Below are positions 47,956 to 59,417 of a stretch of 64,000 nucleotides of DNA, one piece after another. Both the position numbers and the translations under genes were made by a program. The stretch lies in the NCBI GenBank assembly GCA_032622095.1, contig CP136062.1:200547828-200611827 (forward strand), in the 5' to 3' direction. The number at the start of each line of letters is the position of its first letter. The first letter of the stretch is position 1. Under the pieces are notes generated by a model that was given only the letters and a program-made list of their open reading frames with translations, did not search any database and was not told where the DNA came from. The DNA comes from Siphonodentalium dalli. Taxonomy: Eukaryota; Mollusca; Scaphopoda; Gadilida; Siphonodentaliidae.

Positions 47956-48699
47956 GTGAGCAAATATGTGACAAAACGTCTCTGGTTTTGTTATATATGT
48001 TATCGCAGAGAGCTTGGATCGCCACCTCTCAGGATGAACTCACCACCGTTAATACCAATTAGTGTCACTAATATGCTGGACGCCATGCATGTCACGCCTT
48101 GTCTGAGCTGGTCACTTCATGCTCATAAAGGCGGATACCAGCTGGTTCTGGATTTCCAAACCGGCCCGGCACAGCCCTTTTCAGGGCTCCCTACCGGACC
48201 GGAAAATACCAGATCAGCACGGAAACCACGGCAAAAGATGAACAAGAAAAAGAAGAAAACACCATCAAGGAAAAAAAGAGATGCCGAGAGACTAGCCGCG
48301 TGGAAAGAGAAGAAGGCGACGGATGTTACACCAGCCAGCTCCTCCCATGCAGTAGAGATCCCGGCCCAGTCTGTCCAGGAGATGGAATCACCACCACCAT
48401 CGCCTCCACGGCCAGACATGGACTTCATCCCGAAGACTCCGGATTACATTGAGCCGGAGCCTTCAACTGCAAATCCTACACCATCGGCCTCCGAACAAGC
48501 AACAGATGCCACCAGCCTATGGATTGAAAGTTTTGAAAACGACAGAAAAGAAACTGCTAAATTAATCGCCGACACAGAAGTAGAAATGAAGAAAGCAGAA
48601 GAGTCTAGAATAAAAGCAATGGCAGCCTTTGATAGAATATATCCACCGAAAAGTAAAAACAAGAAAAGAAAAAAGCTAAAAGCAACCAGCAAAAACTAA
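47956..48699 (+). CDS. Lysine-rich gag-like ORF, probably transposon-derived
   Basis: A 247-codon open frame, the longest outside CDYL. The useful part starts near residue 50: an aromatic/hydrophobic stretch (GYQLVLDF), the strongly basic KKKKKTPSRKKRDAERLAAW, a Pro/Ser/Glu-rich acidic section, then a helical segment (KLIADTEVEMKKAEESRIKA) and a basic C-terminus. The '(K)n-xPSRxxRDxxRLxxW' signature is one I associate with multicopy gag-like ORFs of mollusc and cnidarian retroelements; that is memory, not a search. The first 45 or so residues, started by a non-ATG codon, are doubtful. It lies 270 bp inside the right 57-bp inverted repeat. No reverse transcriptase or integrase is visible nearby. 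Confidence 0.5.
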   Translation: MSKYVTKRLWFCYICYRRELGSPPLRMNSPPLIPISVTNMLDAMHVTPCLSWSLHAHKGGYQLVLDFQTGPAQPFSGLPTGPENTRSARKPRQKMNKKKKKTPSRKKRDAERLAAWKEKKATDVTPASSSHAVEIPAQSVQEMESPPPSPPRPDMDFIPKTPDYIEPEPSTANPTPSASEQATDATSLWIESFENDRKETAKLIADTEVEMKKAEESRIKAMAAFDRIYPPKSKNKKRKKLKATSKN

Positions 48700-48965
48700 A
48701 CATCTCAACCTCACTTTGCCTCCAGTCAGCCTCCGCATCTGAACAGCCTCAACAATCGATCCTCATCGAAGATATCAAGAAAGGGTGAAGGGAATTGCAC
48801 AATGCGTTCCGACCATCCTACCCGGCCTGCGGCCGGAAACTACACAACAACAACAACAAGCAGCAGTGGAAATTCTTTTCTATTCCTTACCTTCAATCTG
48901 TGTTCTTTGAATGTTGTAAATAAAATAACTTCTTCTGACCGGATGTGCACTGGAGCTTCTCACAT

Positions 48966-49024
48966 GCGCACTGGAGCTTTTATCACAAGCGAACCGCTTC
49001 CCACGGAGCAGCTTACCCCCAGTG
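48966..49024. repeat. 57-bp inverted repeat, right copy
   Basis: Reverse complement of 45421-45479 with one or two differences. The inner edge has an extra 'tgcgcactggagctt' duplication at about 48951-48980. Confidence 0.85.
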
Positions 49025-49133
49025 ATAAGAATGACCCCAAACTGTGTGTTAGCTGTGATTTGCAAACCCGTTATGCGTGCACAGGTGCTTTAGCCTTTAC
49101 CGATGATGGTATTGAAGTGGATGACAATTTCAT

Positions 49134-51427
49134 ATGGATATGGCTGAATATGGACCAACCAACAGTCTCATTCTCATGCAGCAAGGGGAGAGTTGGAAAA
49201 GACTGTTATCAGCATGTGATGTGCCAGTGCTCAGTCTGATGAACGCTGTTCTGACCATGCAGGATTTCTGTGTTGCTGGCGCTAACAGATTGGCCTTGCC
49301 AAGTACATCAAATTCACCACGTGAGTTTATTGAATTAAAACTGTCAATGTTATTTATTTTTCAACTTTCGAATCAAATTGGCCGAGTCTGAACTGTCCCT
49401 CCACGTGCGTGTGTGTGAGAACGAGTGAACATACAGTACAAAACCCTGCAATTTTACGGGGAAAAAAGGATCAATATTAATCTAGAATTTGAAGTGATTT
49501 TCTACATCGGTTAAAGATTTTCTTCAAGTACGACCTTAACACAGTATAGACTTTTCCCGAACATTTTGGTATATAACATGCATGCTTAACCCTTTACCCA
49601 ACAAAACGGTCAAAAATGCCAATTAAAGCTTCAACAGCCTAAAATAGATTCGGTCTGTCTCAATAACACCATACAAATATGTATATCATTGGAACCGGAA
49701 TTCATTGACCACATTGTGATGGTTACAGTTATGCCCTGTGCCAATGCATTATCTTATATATGCGAGTCGACCATAGGTCGTCTCGCATATATAAGAGAAT
49801 GCATTGGCCTAAAAACTTCTTTTTTAACACTTTTTACCATTTTTTCTTACATTCTTTAACAATTTAAAAAAAAATTCTTACACTGATTTTTTAACAATTT
49901 TTATAATATTTTTCTACATTCTTTGACAATTTTATCATTTTTAATATGTGTTAAGCCAATGCATTCTCTTATATATGCGAGGCGACCTATGATCGACTCG
50001 CATATATAAGAGAATGCATTGGCACATGGCCGTTCTGTTGGGTAAAGGGTTAAAGGCACGGGCGATTTTCGTTGCAGAAATATTCATATTTTTTCAAATC
50101 GCCATGAACGGAAGGAATATTAATATATATATAGTTTTGTTCATATGCCAAACATAATCAGCGCGTAAATAGTATATTGTCGCCAAGACGTACGATGGTG
50201 TACGTAAACAAGAGCCTGCTCATGTTACAGAAGTTGTGCTTCTGTTTACATGACACAAGCGCAATTATATTGGTAAATCACACACAAATGATATAAATGC
50301 TCTTTATTATTTCCATATCACGAAAACATTAAAAAAACGCTCTTTATGTTTACCATATCCGGATCTAAACAAAAACCAGGTAACGTAACGTTTTTTTGCT
50401 TTTGTTTACATAACAAAGGAAAACATTTGACAATAACATGCTATTTATGCCATATATCTGATTGGTATAAGAACAAAGTCTGTCTATATTTTACAATTAT
50501 TTCTGTTTATGGCGGTTTTTGACGGAGCTGAATATATTAACAGCATACCCACCACCAACGCCGCCCGTATCTTTAATGGGTATAGGCTACATTTACCAAC
50601 CATCAACAATGAACAATAATTTATTATTCACAATATAACTTTCACAACAGTGATTACCTTGACTGCTACATATAACATTGTAGCAGAGATAAAATCAGCA
50701 TCTGTTAGAACTCACTGATTGATATGGCTTTTTAGTGAGTTTTTTCTTTTAAGTACGAGTGACCCGGCTTCTAATAGTCAGTAAATGACTGCAAGCTGTT
50801 TGCCAAAAGAAGATGACCATTGCGGAATGAAATAAGCCTGCTTAATATCATATAGCTTGAATTGGACAGCCAAATGTGTGATTATGTTTGTTCTGAGCCT
50901 CGATGCCTTAGTGACACGTATACATAATGAATGTCATAATCATGTTTGTAATTATCCAAAAACAACGAGTAGACATCAAAAGTGATCTTTGTTTTTGTGT
51001 CCCTGTAACCGATATATAATTCAATAGATAAAATACATGTTTATGTACGTTAATAATAAAAAATCATGGGACACATTATTTTTACTTTATGATTATAAGC
51101 ATATTCGGCCAGCATATACTACCACAATAGTTACATGTATGACGGAACTCTGTAAAACAAACCAGAAAAATGTGAATGTTCACGAGTTTGCTTAGTAAAA
51201 TTAGAAATGTGGTTTATATATACATGTACCGATAGTCTAGAATCTAGAATGCACTTTTTGTAATTATTGTGGTATTATATGTCAAATGATCAAACTTGAA
51301 TGCTGACAGAAATTTCACTTTATATTTTTCAGCAGACCATGATGCAATAGTTTCTAAAGTTAAAGGTCTTTTCCTACCAACCGTCGGCTCATTTGTGCAA
51401 GGAGCATTCAGTGATGGCCACGAATAA
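49134..51427 (+). CDS. Candidate two-exon coding unit (unrecognised)
   Basis: A first exon from ATG 49134 to donor CACCAC|gtgagttt at 49320, and a second from acceptor 'tatatttttcag' (51333) to TAA at 51425-51427, join in frame. The product is about 94 residues, reading ESWKRLLSACDVPVLSLMNA, then VLTMQDFCVAGANRLALPST, then DHDAIVSKVKGLFLPTVGSF. The acceptor is a NAGNAG type, so one residue could be optional. There is an in-frame TGA just before the ATG. No family is recognised. Phase agreement alone would occur by chance one time in three, so this is a lead and not a firm gene. The intron contains a TTAA MITE. Confidence 0.3.
49586..50053. mobile_element. TTAA hairpin MITE, family A, copy 7
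   Basis: TTAA at 49586-49589 and 50050-50053, TIR CCCTTTACCCAACA. The spacer between the two hairpins is longer because of a partial duplication of 'ttcttacattctttaacaat'. Confidence 0.86.
50054..51240. other. No gene seen
   Basis: AT-rich sequence with 'cgctctttatgtttaccata' type words repeated near 50300-50350. No supported frame. Confidence 0.4.
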
Positions 51428-51429
51428 GA

Positions 51430-52520
51430 AGCTTCCAACATTCAGCAAAAAGCTGGCCCCCTGGAACTGCCTTGTTAGAAAAACTGCTCGATACTATGAT
51501 AATAAGTGCCCAGAGATTTGCGCAACTGAACATTATCGTATATATATCTGACATTGTACCCTGTCAAACTCTGTAAATTGAGTCATCCATGCATTCCATT
51601 TATGTTTGTTATTTGTTAGAATTATTGAATGTTAAATTCAAATTGAGTTTTTTAAGTTTGATTGAATTAAAAATCATATTTTATTATTAAACATTAATAT
51701 TTTGTTCTTATCCACATTGCAACATGTCTTTTAATAGATGAACAAGGGGATCAATTGACAGGATTGATCGGGACTTGTGCTTATAAAGAGAGGGAAATGG
51801 TCCCTACCAATTGCAAAGGACACACTTTAATTATCGAACCCCTGTAATCAAAACACTTGCATCTTCAGAACACTGAAACATTCACTCAGAACATTTATTG
51901 ATATATTGGCCAAATTAGAACACTTCAATAGTGTTCCAAATCTGTTGCATCGCGAAATCGCGCCAGAACGCGTCCGCAGTGATCAATTTGGAACACCATG
52001 CATCTGGTGTTCAAAGGTGGACACATCGTGTGCAAGCAGGGGCGCATCGTGTTCTGTTGTGGACATTATACCGTTCTTATTGGGACACCCACCATATAAA
52101 TATATAGAACACTTAACATTCTGATTGGAACATCCCCATTCTAGTTACGAAACAGGTAAAGTTCTAATTTGAGCACATTATCCTGTAATATAGAACACTA
52201 CGACGCGTCTTGAATTGTTCTAAATCTGTTGCATTTTGGCATTCTAAAATGGCGTGCTGGAGAGTTTTTAGTTTTTAGAGTGTAAATGCGACTTTGTGTA
52301 GTACGGTATGTAACCCATGCAGTGGTCTGGTGTATTTATATTGGTTAATTATCACCTGTCCTATTGTGACATGAGGGGTTGTGGACGGTAGTTCCTCGTT
52401 TATTGTATGCATTGTTTGATATATGTTTGAATTGGTATTGAGATGGTATATATTATAGACTGTTCTGTGGAAAATTAGTAATCTGGATATTGTCCTATAT
52501 GTTGCATGTTGGGGTGGTCC
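51430..52520. other. No gene seen; repeated 'gaacac' words
   Basis: Between 51870 and 52230 'gttc(c/t)aaatctgttgcat' occurs twice among many 'gaacac/gtgttc' words, suggesting a decayed inverted-repeat element. The small frame at 51906-52124 reflects this. Confidence 0.4.
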
Positions 52521-54815
52521 TTAACAAAAAAACACTCTGGTAAACTATGGTAAAAACACTCTGGTATTCTACCAGGTGATTAATAATTGAAAGCAGGTAA
52601 TTTTTCGCTGGTATAATTCATCTGGTCAATGGTCACCATATTATACGCACACATGTAGACCCACCCATGTATTTTAACTCTCTACTAAAATGTCCCCACC
52701 CATGCATTTTACCGGGATGTAAGTATGCATGTGGGATTCTGCTAGAGTAATTATACCATGCAATTCACATCGACATTAGTGTAAAGTTACCTTGGTATCA
52801 GCGAGGTGCGCTTTCATCAGCTTTAACATTTGAGATAACAGATTGGAGGGCAATGGAGTCTATATGAATCACACATGAGAAATGTGTTATTGTGAAATAG
52901 AGTTATCGCTCATATCCGTGTAAAATTGGTTTGCATGGCTCTGCTCTGGTAAAATATGGTAAATTCACTCTTAATTCAGATAGACAGTGATATACTCTGA
53001 TAAAAGCCATGTAAATACATTGTGAGAAAGACATAACCTTGTCTAAATGCACGAAGGCATGATGTACCATACATACATTTTACTCTGTTAAATACAGCTG
53101 TATTACCATTACATACAAAATATTAACCACCATGGGAGGATTGGGAGCCTGGACACCACCTTGCAACGTTATTTCCGTTTTGGACTTAAATATACAAAAA
53201 CCCAACCCACCTAAATTCTTGTCTCTGTTTGAAATACGTTTTGTAGAATCGGTAGTGTACAAAAAAGTCTGAACTGCTACAAGGACAACATACCAGACAT
53301 TATAGTCCAGAAATAGGACTATCAGATTCATACTATATATCATTCCCCTTGTATCACTTATATATTATTGTATGCCATTACCTCACCTCATTCGAAATCA
53401 AACGATACGTGTTACTAGCTGCCACATAACATTAATACTAGAGAATGTAGAACTCAGATATTCACAATATCCATCTCTGATTGGAACTATAACCCATATG
53501 AAAAAGCACTATCGTTGCATGACGACTTTTGATGAAAAGCGATTTTTTTAAGAGCGCTTTTTTCCTCAAATAAATCTATGTTGCCTCAAATAAATCTATG
53601 TTGACTAACTAACGGATGTATTCAGAAAAATACAAACACTTAAAGAGCGTTTTTAAAGAGCGTTTTTCTCCAGAAGAAGTGATTTACTTACAGTATGTTC
53701 TATAATTGCAACAATTCGTCGTGAATTCAATGTATCGCGATATACTTATACGCGATACACCATATCGTATCGGATCATGTGTGTCACGATATATACAGTA
53801 ACAAAACTAACGATGTGGGATTTTAAAGGTGGAATCAAGCAGAATGCATACAATTTTATTTTTTTAAAGCTCAACATTTCTGGCAACCTATTAATTTGTA
53901 TTTTAACAAGAACTGACCTTTTTCTGAAATACATATAGATATTCAAGCACAAGTACATATATAGGTCAATATACTTCAGGGAATTTATTGGGTGATTTCA
54001 ATATTGATGGAGCTATGGGCATAAAATTTAAGGGATAAGTTTAAATTTCTGTACTATCAGTATAATATAAGACTGCAGAGACCACACAAACAATTTCTCT
54101 ATTGAATCTTCCACCCAGTCATTTGTATCTTGCGAAACGTATATATATATCGTATCGTCAGAATTGTATCAATACTTATCGTATATATCGTGGAAAACCG
54201 TATCGGTGCAGCCCTGCAATGTTCTGATTTACATGGGTTTTACCCATACACTAGTATACATGTCCTGTTTCACCAGCATTTTATGAGAGTAAAGTTGAGT
54301 ACACCATGCCTTTACTTGCATGGAATTTACTTTAAGGGTATATCAGTATGTCTTTTTTGCATGGGTGTACATGGCTGTTACCAGATTTTATCATTGTTAA
54401 CCTACCTGACTTTTCCTTGATTTACTTGGAATTTGCAAAGGTATGTCCTTTTTATACACTGACTTTTACGTGGCTTTTACAAGAGTATATAATTGTAAAC
54501 CTGACTTTAGCATGCCTTTACTTCGAGTTTACAAGGGTATCGGTATGTCATTTTGACATCGGTTTTACATGGCTTTTGCAAGAGTTTATCGTTGTAAACC
54601 TGACTTTATATATACTATAGCTACCACAGTAGAGCCTGGTAAACCATAGTTTACCGGGCTTTTACCAAACTGTTTTTATTGTAAACTTGACTTTCACCAG
54701 AGTGTTTATATTGTAATCCCGACTTTACTACATTTTACCAGAGTAGAGCCTGCATGGTATATAAACCATATACCGGGATTTTACCAGAGTGTAGAAAAAA
54801 TTGTTATAAAGCCAG
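52521..54815. mobile_element. Foldback-like element built from degenerate CTCTGGTAAA repeats
   Basis: The left end 'taacaaaaaaacactctggt' (52522) is mirrored by the right end 'ccagagtgtagaaaaaattg' (54785). Both flanks contain many inverted copies of 'ctctggtaaa' and 'catggtaaa'. The right side (54230-54760) is an approximate tandem array of 'ttttacatggcttttacaag ... attgtaaacctgacttt'. No ORF of note. Exact ends and target duplication were not resolved. Confidence 0.55.
53700..54217. mobile_element. Decayed hAT-like insertion (tentative)
   Basis: 'tgtatcgcgatatacttata' near 53731 and 'cgtatatatcgtggaaaacc gtatcggtgcagccctg' near 54180-54215 look like diverged ends of a 'CAGGGCTGCACCGATA' hAT-type element nested in the foldback element. 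No intact duplication. Confidence 0.35.
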
Positions 54816-56260
54816 TTTTTGTGTCATTTTGACCGGGAATATTTCGACAACAATATATCAAAAATCCGCTAAAATCCGCTTTGGGGAAATTTGTTTACAA
54901 ACATTTGAATACATTTAGGGTATTTCTTCATTATGACACAAAATTTCCGATTGCAGATACATGCAGACAGTTTAATTGTGTGAGTTCGCAAACCACGCAC
55001 CCGTGGAAAGTTTTCGTGGATAATTGCCATATGAGTATACGATAGTACGACCCACTATACAGTATAGGCCATCCGTGCTTTCCACTAATAAAAAAGCGTT
55101 CATTTAGAACTCCAATGCATGCGTGCGTTCCACAATAAAGAGCGCGTTCTACGAGCGTTGGAAGCCATGTGTGCGCTCAAGTAATAAAGTGCATGCGTTA
55201 TCATAGAACGCCATAACGCATGTCACTGCAGTTGTGTAAGCAATAGTTCACATTGTTCGCAGTTGTTTCTCATTTCGATTTTATATATCTAATTGTGAAA
55301 GTAGTAAAAGTTGTTTTTAGGAGTCGGTCACACGTTTCCTGTTGAAACCTAACGGTGACAACATATGCAGAGTCGTTATTTCGTGGGAGAATCCAGATTA
55401 TTGATCATGGATTACACGCCATAGTTCCGTAAATGAACAGACCAGATTACACTCTGTCCAATACAGTTATGTGAACGAACAGACCCTAATCGTTATTTCG
55501 TGGATTTTCATGGATTATTGCAGAATATATACGATCCATATCAAATAATTTTAAATACATAGCTAAATGTGCTGTCGAGTGTATACGTGGATACCTTTAC
55601 TGAAATTAGACATTATTGATAGTAACGCTAGGGACCACTTCGATTGATGGCGAATTTGAAGCTTGTCAATTTCAACATGTTCATTTCATACTTATATTCA
55701 TAAAATGTAGCCCACACGCATGTTGATTTCAACTAAACTCGGCGATTAACGTCATCATTTACCGAATTCGAGTGATCGAACCTGAATGTATCTTCTGCTG
55801 TGTTCGTAATTATATGCTCCTTCTTATTCAAGATATAGTATGATTATATGATATCTATGTATTAACAACTATGTGTATGTACTTTATATTTAGTCTTTCA
55901 AAAAAATCCATATGTAAACTGTTTTGTTTCGTTAAATGCAGTCGTTTCGCGGTCTCTGTAGTGCCGAAACGCAAGCATTTGTTTTGGTCCAAATGTTGTC
56001 CATTACTTGGAAAATAAAGCTTACTCAAGATTTTAATTCCGTCCGATGTCAAGCAGAATAACATCGACCATTCCATTGTGCAGGGCGCGTGTCCACGTTT
56101 GGTTATAACACCATTACTGCTCGGACTTGGCATAGAAATGAGCCATGCGTTTGTTTCCAATTGACTAGTGAACGAGTAATCTCGGTTGGGATTCTCTGTT
56201 GCCAACGAAGACGTTGAGAGATACAAGCAATCAGTCAGTTAAACCGAAACACCCAGTCAA
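54816..56260. other. No supported gene
   Basis: The minus frame of 123 codons at 55855-56226 has no recognised domain. It abuts the decayed ORF at 56261 and may be part of the same insertion. Confidence 0.35.
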
Positions 56261-58312
56261 ATGCTAACTGACTTCACCAATGCCTTGACTCAGTGGGTGA
56301 CCGATAATGTCGACCACAACATAGAAACTATGGATGGCAAGGGGGCCTTCTATGGAATGGGGATGATAGCAATTTATGAATCCACCGCCACTGACCATGA
56401 TATGTGATCATGAGACAAACGCGATTGAGGGTTGATGAGCTCGTGATTGATAAAGGAGTGTCCATCCCTAAATATGTTGATGTTATTGGCAAAGGAATTT
56501 CCAATATCAAATTGAAAACACTTCTTCGTTTGACCACACCCTACACCCTCCCATCTGATCACAGCACGGATCGCATGTGGCACTGAGCATGTTTGTTCAG
56601 TAGGAGTGAAACACCTAGCTCGAACTGATCAGGTTTCATGCAAGGTGCTTGCTCGCTGGACGACACTGGCCGCTGATAAATCAGATGTTCTGTTCCGTCC
56701 CATCATTTACTCTACACTCATGTATATTGAGGAATATGTACGTAGATTGAACAGCCAAACCCCATGTATCCCTTTCGGTCAGAGTTTGTGGTTCAATGCA
56801 GTAAACACAATAACCTCTTAAGTCGATGAACATAGTGTGTTGGCTCGGAGGATTTTATACTGTATATAGTGAGCATCGCCTCGATGATGAAGGGGTTGGT
56901 ACAGTGACCCATGATATATTGAAACGCAGTATCGAAGGTCTTGCTTGATCTCTACCTAGTTGATTATGCGCTTTTCCATAAGTTGATCGCTGAAGTAGTC
57001 CCAGTCGAGAAGGACGTCAGTTCTGCGGACAAAATGAATCGATAAGGGAACAAGATGCCGCAGCAGCATCACAAGTAAAACAGGCCACGTTAATGTTGGC
57101 GAAAACACGAATTGGCAAAGGCTCTGACTGATTTCGTTCTAGAAGTCGAATATTCACAGAAGGGAATTGAGACCATTCTTGGCAGCGTAGCTCTTCTCCG
57201 TGGAGTGAAGTGGGTCAAAAACTCAACATACAAGGAAGTAGCCATGCATTATCTGAAGTAAGTTCGAAAAAAGTATGGCTCGAGTTGCACCGTGTTCGAT
57301 GGTTCGGTCATAGCTCGTCTATTAAAGGTTAAAGATCACGAGCACAGCCGGCGATCTGCAAAAACGTGCCGACGTTCGGGTCACTGAAAAAACAGTGAGC
57401 CACAATAACCAGCAAATTTTCCTCCAAAATGAGAGAAAAAAAAGTCAGTTCATCAAATTGAGGGGCGCCTCTTATCGGGTAATGGGCACGCAGTTCACTG
57501 CAGTGGTGACGTTGATACTCTTGAGAGTTTCCCGTGTCCTAGAGTTTGAATCGCATGGAATACATATCATGGTTATCGCGGACGATACAGATCAGATTCT
57601 TCTTGAGTCGTCACTGGAAATCGAACATGGCCTACAATCTGATGCTCGGAAATCTGGAAAGGTGGTGCTGCCATATAGCGATTCGGCGACACCGTGCATA
57701 CGGCTGGACAATTCACAACTTCCTATATCCTGTTTGCACATGTATGGTGATGCTGTGATACCACCTCTGCATTATTCGGACATGGGAACACGAGTATGCT
57801 CAGAAAGATAAACAAGTCTGCTGAAGTTCGCAAAATATTACTCATGAAGGAGTCTAGTGCAAATCAGAAACCACCGGCTAGGCCGACATGCGGCTTTACC
57901 TTGTGTGTGGTGATAAGAAAGAAGTCTATCTAAATACACTTCGCAATGCCAAGTTTATGAACATGGTATCTTATAGTAAGACTGCGCTAGAGCGCAAAAA
58001 CTCTTATCAATAGAAAGAGTGGCATACTATCACAGCCTCAGAGTTCATCTGCCGGTCATGAATAGGAGAACACCGAATAACGACGTATCGAATCATGAGA
58101 GATGGGGTTGGGGACTTCGTGTCGCGGAACTTGCCCCAGACATGACTGACCAGAATGAAGCCCAAGATGTATTGCTCAAGTCAATACAGTGCAAGTGTAA
58201 GATGACACAAACAAAACATGTGATATGTGTGCACAAATGTGTTATCGCTTGTAGAGAGGGCTGCATTACTTCAAAAGAAATACTAGTAGGAGATGATGAG
58301 GATGAGGTTTAA
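56261..58312 (+). pseudogene. Decayed copy of a multicopy invertebrate ORF with PIN-like motifs and Cys-rich C-terminus
   Basis: Recognisable blocks appear in order but in different frames: ALTQWVTDNVDHNIETMDGK and FYGMGMIAI (56282-56375), then RPIIYSTL and CIPFGQSLWFNAVNTI (to 56815), LGGFYTVYSEH (about 56850), DLYLVDYALFHKLIAEV (about 56945), KYGSSCTVVFDG (about 57270-57303), IADDTDQILL (about 57575), DTTSALFGHGNTSMLRKINK (about 57755-57812), and RWGWGL then LLKSIQCKCKMTQTKHVICV with further cysteines (58100-58312). I recognise this order from abundant, mostly uncharacterised genes in molluscs, cnidarians and fish that spread with repeats; the VFDG/DDTD pair suggests a PIN/FEN-like nuclease fold, which is inference. 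At least eight frameshifts or stops make this copy non-functional. No start for a longer N-terminus was found. Confidence 0.72.
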
Positions 58313-58705
58313 GTATATTGATATATCTCATGTATACACAAGTGCCGACATTATGACTCATTTCCATATTCTGGTTATCACTGACCGATTTCTATCAACG
58401 AAATAAAAAATACATAATTGTCATTTTGGTGGTAATCTTTATGGCCATCTTTCTGACTCGCGGGGACCGATATTTGGTCAATGTGACTCCTGTTGAATCT
58501 TCTGTCAAACGTGATGATATTTCTTCAAAGGAAATCTCATTATCACTGCCTGACAAAGGACTAATTCTGTTGTGGGAATATTTTTCATTTTTGGCCGCCA
58601 ACTTGGACGCCATCTTGAATCCTGAATTTTCCCCAAGGCGGATTTGAGCGGATTTTGGATATGTTAATATTCCCGATAGTTTTTCCACACAAAATGATAC
58701 CAAAA

Positions 58706-58788
58706 CCAAAACTCCAGGCAGAGTTATCTCTCATCGCTACGCTTTTTTTTTGCAGTGTAACGTAGAGGGCGCTGTATGGAGTTTGACC
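58706..58788. repeat. 83-bp element with ends caaaactccaggcag / gtagagggcgctgt
   Basis: A compact form of the sequence pair seen at 7891-8232: 'actccaggcagagttatctc' followed 40 bp later by 'cgtagagggcgctgtatgga'. Confidence 0.6.
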
Positions 58789-58845
58789 AAAACCAGCTTT
58801 ATAACAACTTTTTCTAGGTTCAACCTCCCAACGACCACACATAGT

Positions 58846-58960
58846 AGTTACGTCGATCATCGGCGTAGTTACGCCGACCATCGGTGCATATATATACGCC
58901 GATCATTGCCGTAATTACGACGATCATCGGCGTAACTAATCGGCATAACTTCGCCGATGA
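58846..58960. repeat. Tandem 'gccgatcatcggcgtaa' palindromic motif
   Basis: Five or so variants of 'cgccgatcatcggcgtaatt' in a row, locally GC-rich against an AT-rich background. Confidence 0.8.
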
Positions 58961-58961
58961 T

Positions 58962-59417
58962 CACATACAGAGTGAATAAACGCATGGAGACCATGCAAGT
59001 TTCCTCTGCATTAACCCACACACATGTCCTACCTAAACATAATAGTATGCATTTCTGGTAATTAGTTTCTGTGAATGGTGTTTCCCTTGGTCAATTGTAG
59101 ACAAACTTATTTATCAATATGATGATATACAAAGAATACAATCAAAACAGGGGTTTGCAGACTGATAAATTCTTATAGGCGGGGGGGGGGGGGGTAAACA
59201 TTAATTGTTATAAATTTGGGAGTCGAGACCGGCCATACCTTTTACAGCAAGGGCTATATATGGGAATAATATAGAATCATTTATGTAGTTAATCTTACCA
59301 TACATGCCCTACCTCAAAATATACATGCATATTCAGAAATGCATATTTTGAGGTAGGGCAGGTGTGTGGTAAGGCAGGGAAAATTTGGTCTCCTTGCCTT
59401 TGGTCACTCTGTATGTG
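58962..59417. mobile_element. Inverted-repeat element with ~95-bp arms
   Basis: Left 'cacatacagagtga...gcatggagacc...cacacacatgtcctacct' is matched in reverse at 59300-59417 with about 75-80% similarity. A perfect inner palindrome ('ccctacctcaaaatatacatgcat') sits at 59306-59368. No coding capacity. Confidence 0.65.

Noticed and set aside
986-50053. Repeated palindromes resembling CRISPR repeats
   Set aside because: Spacing is irregular, each is bounded by transposon TIRs and TTAA, and the genome is eukaryotic.
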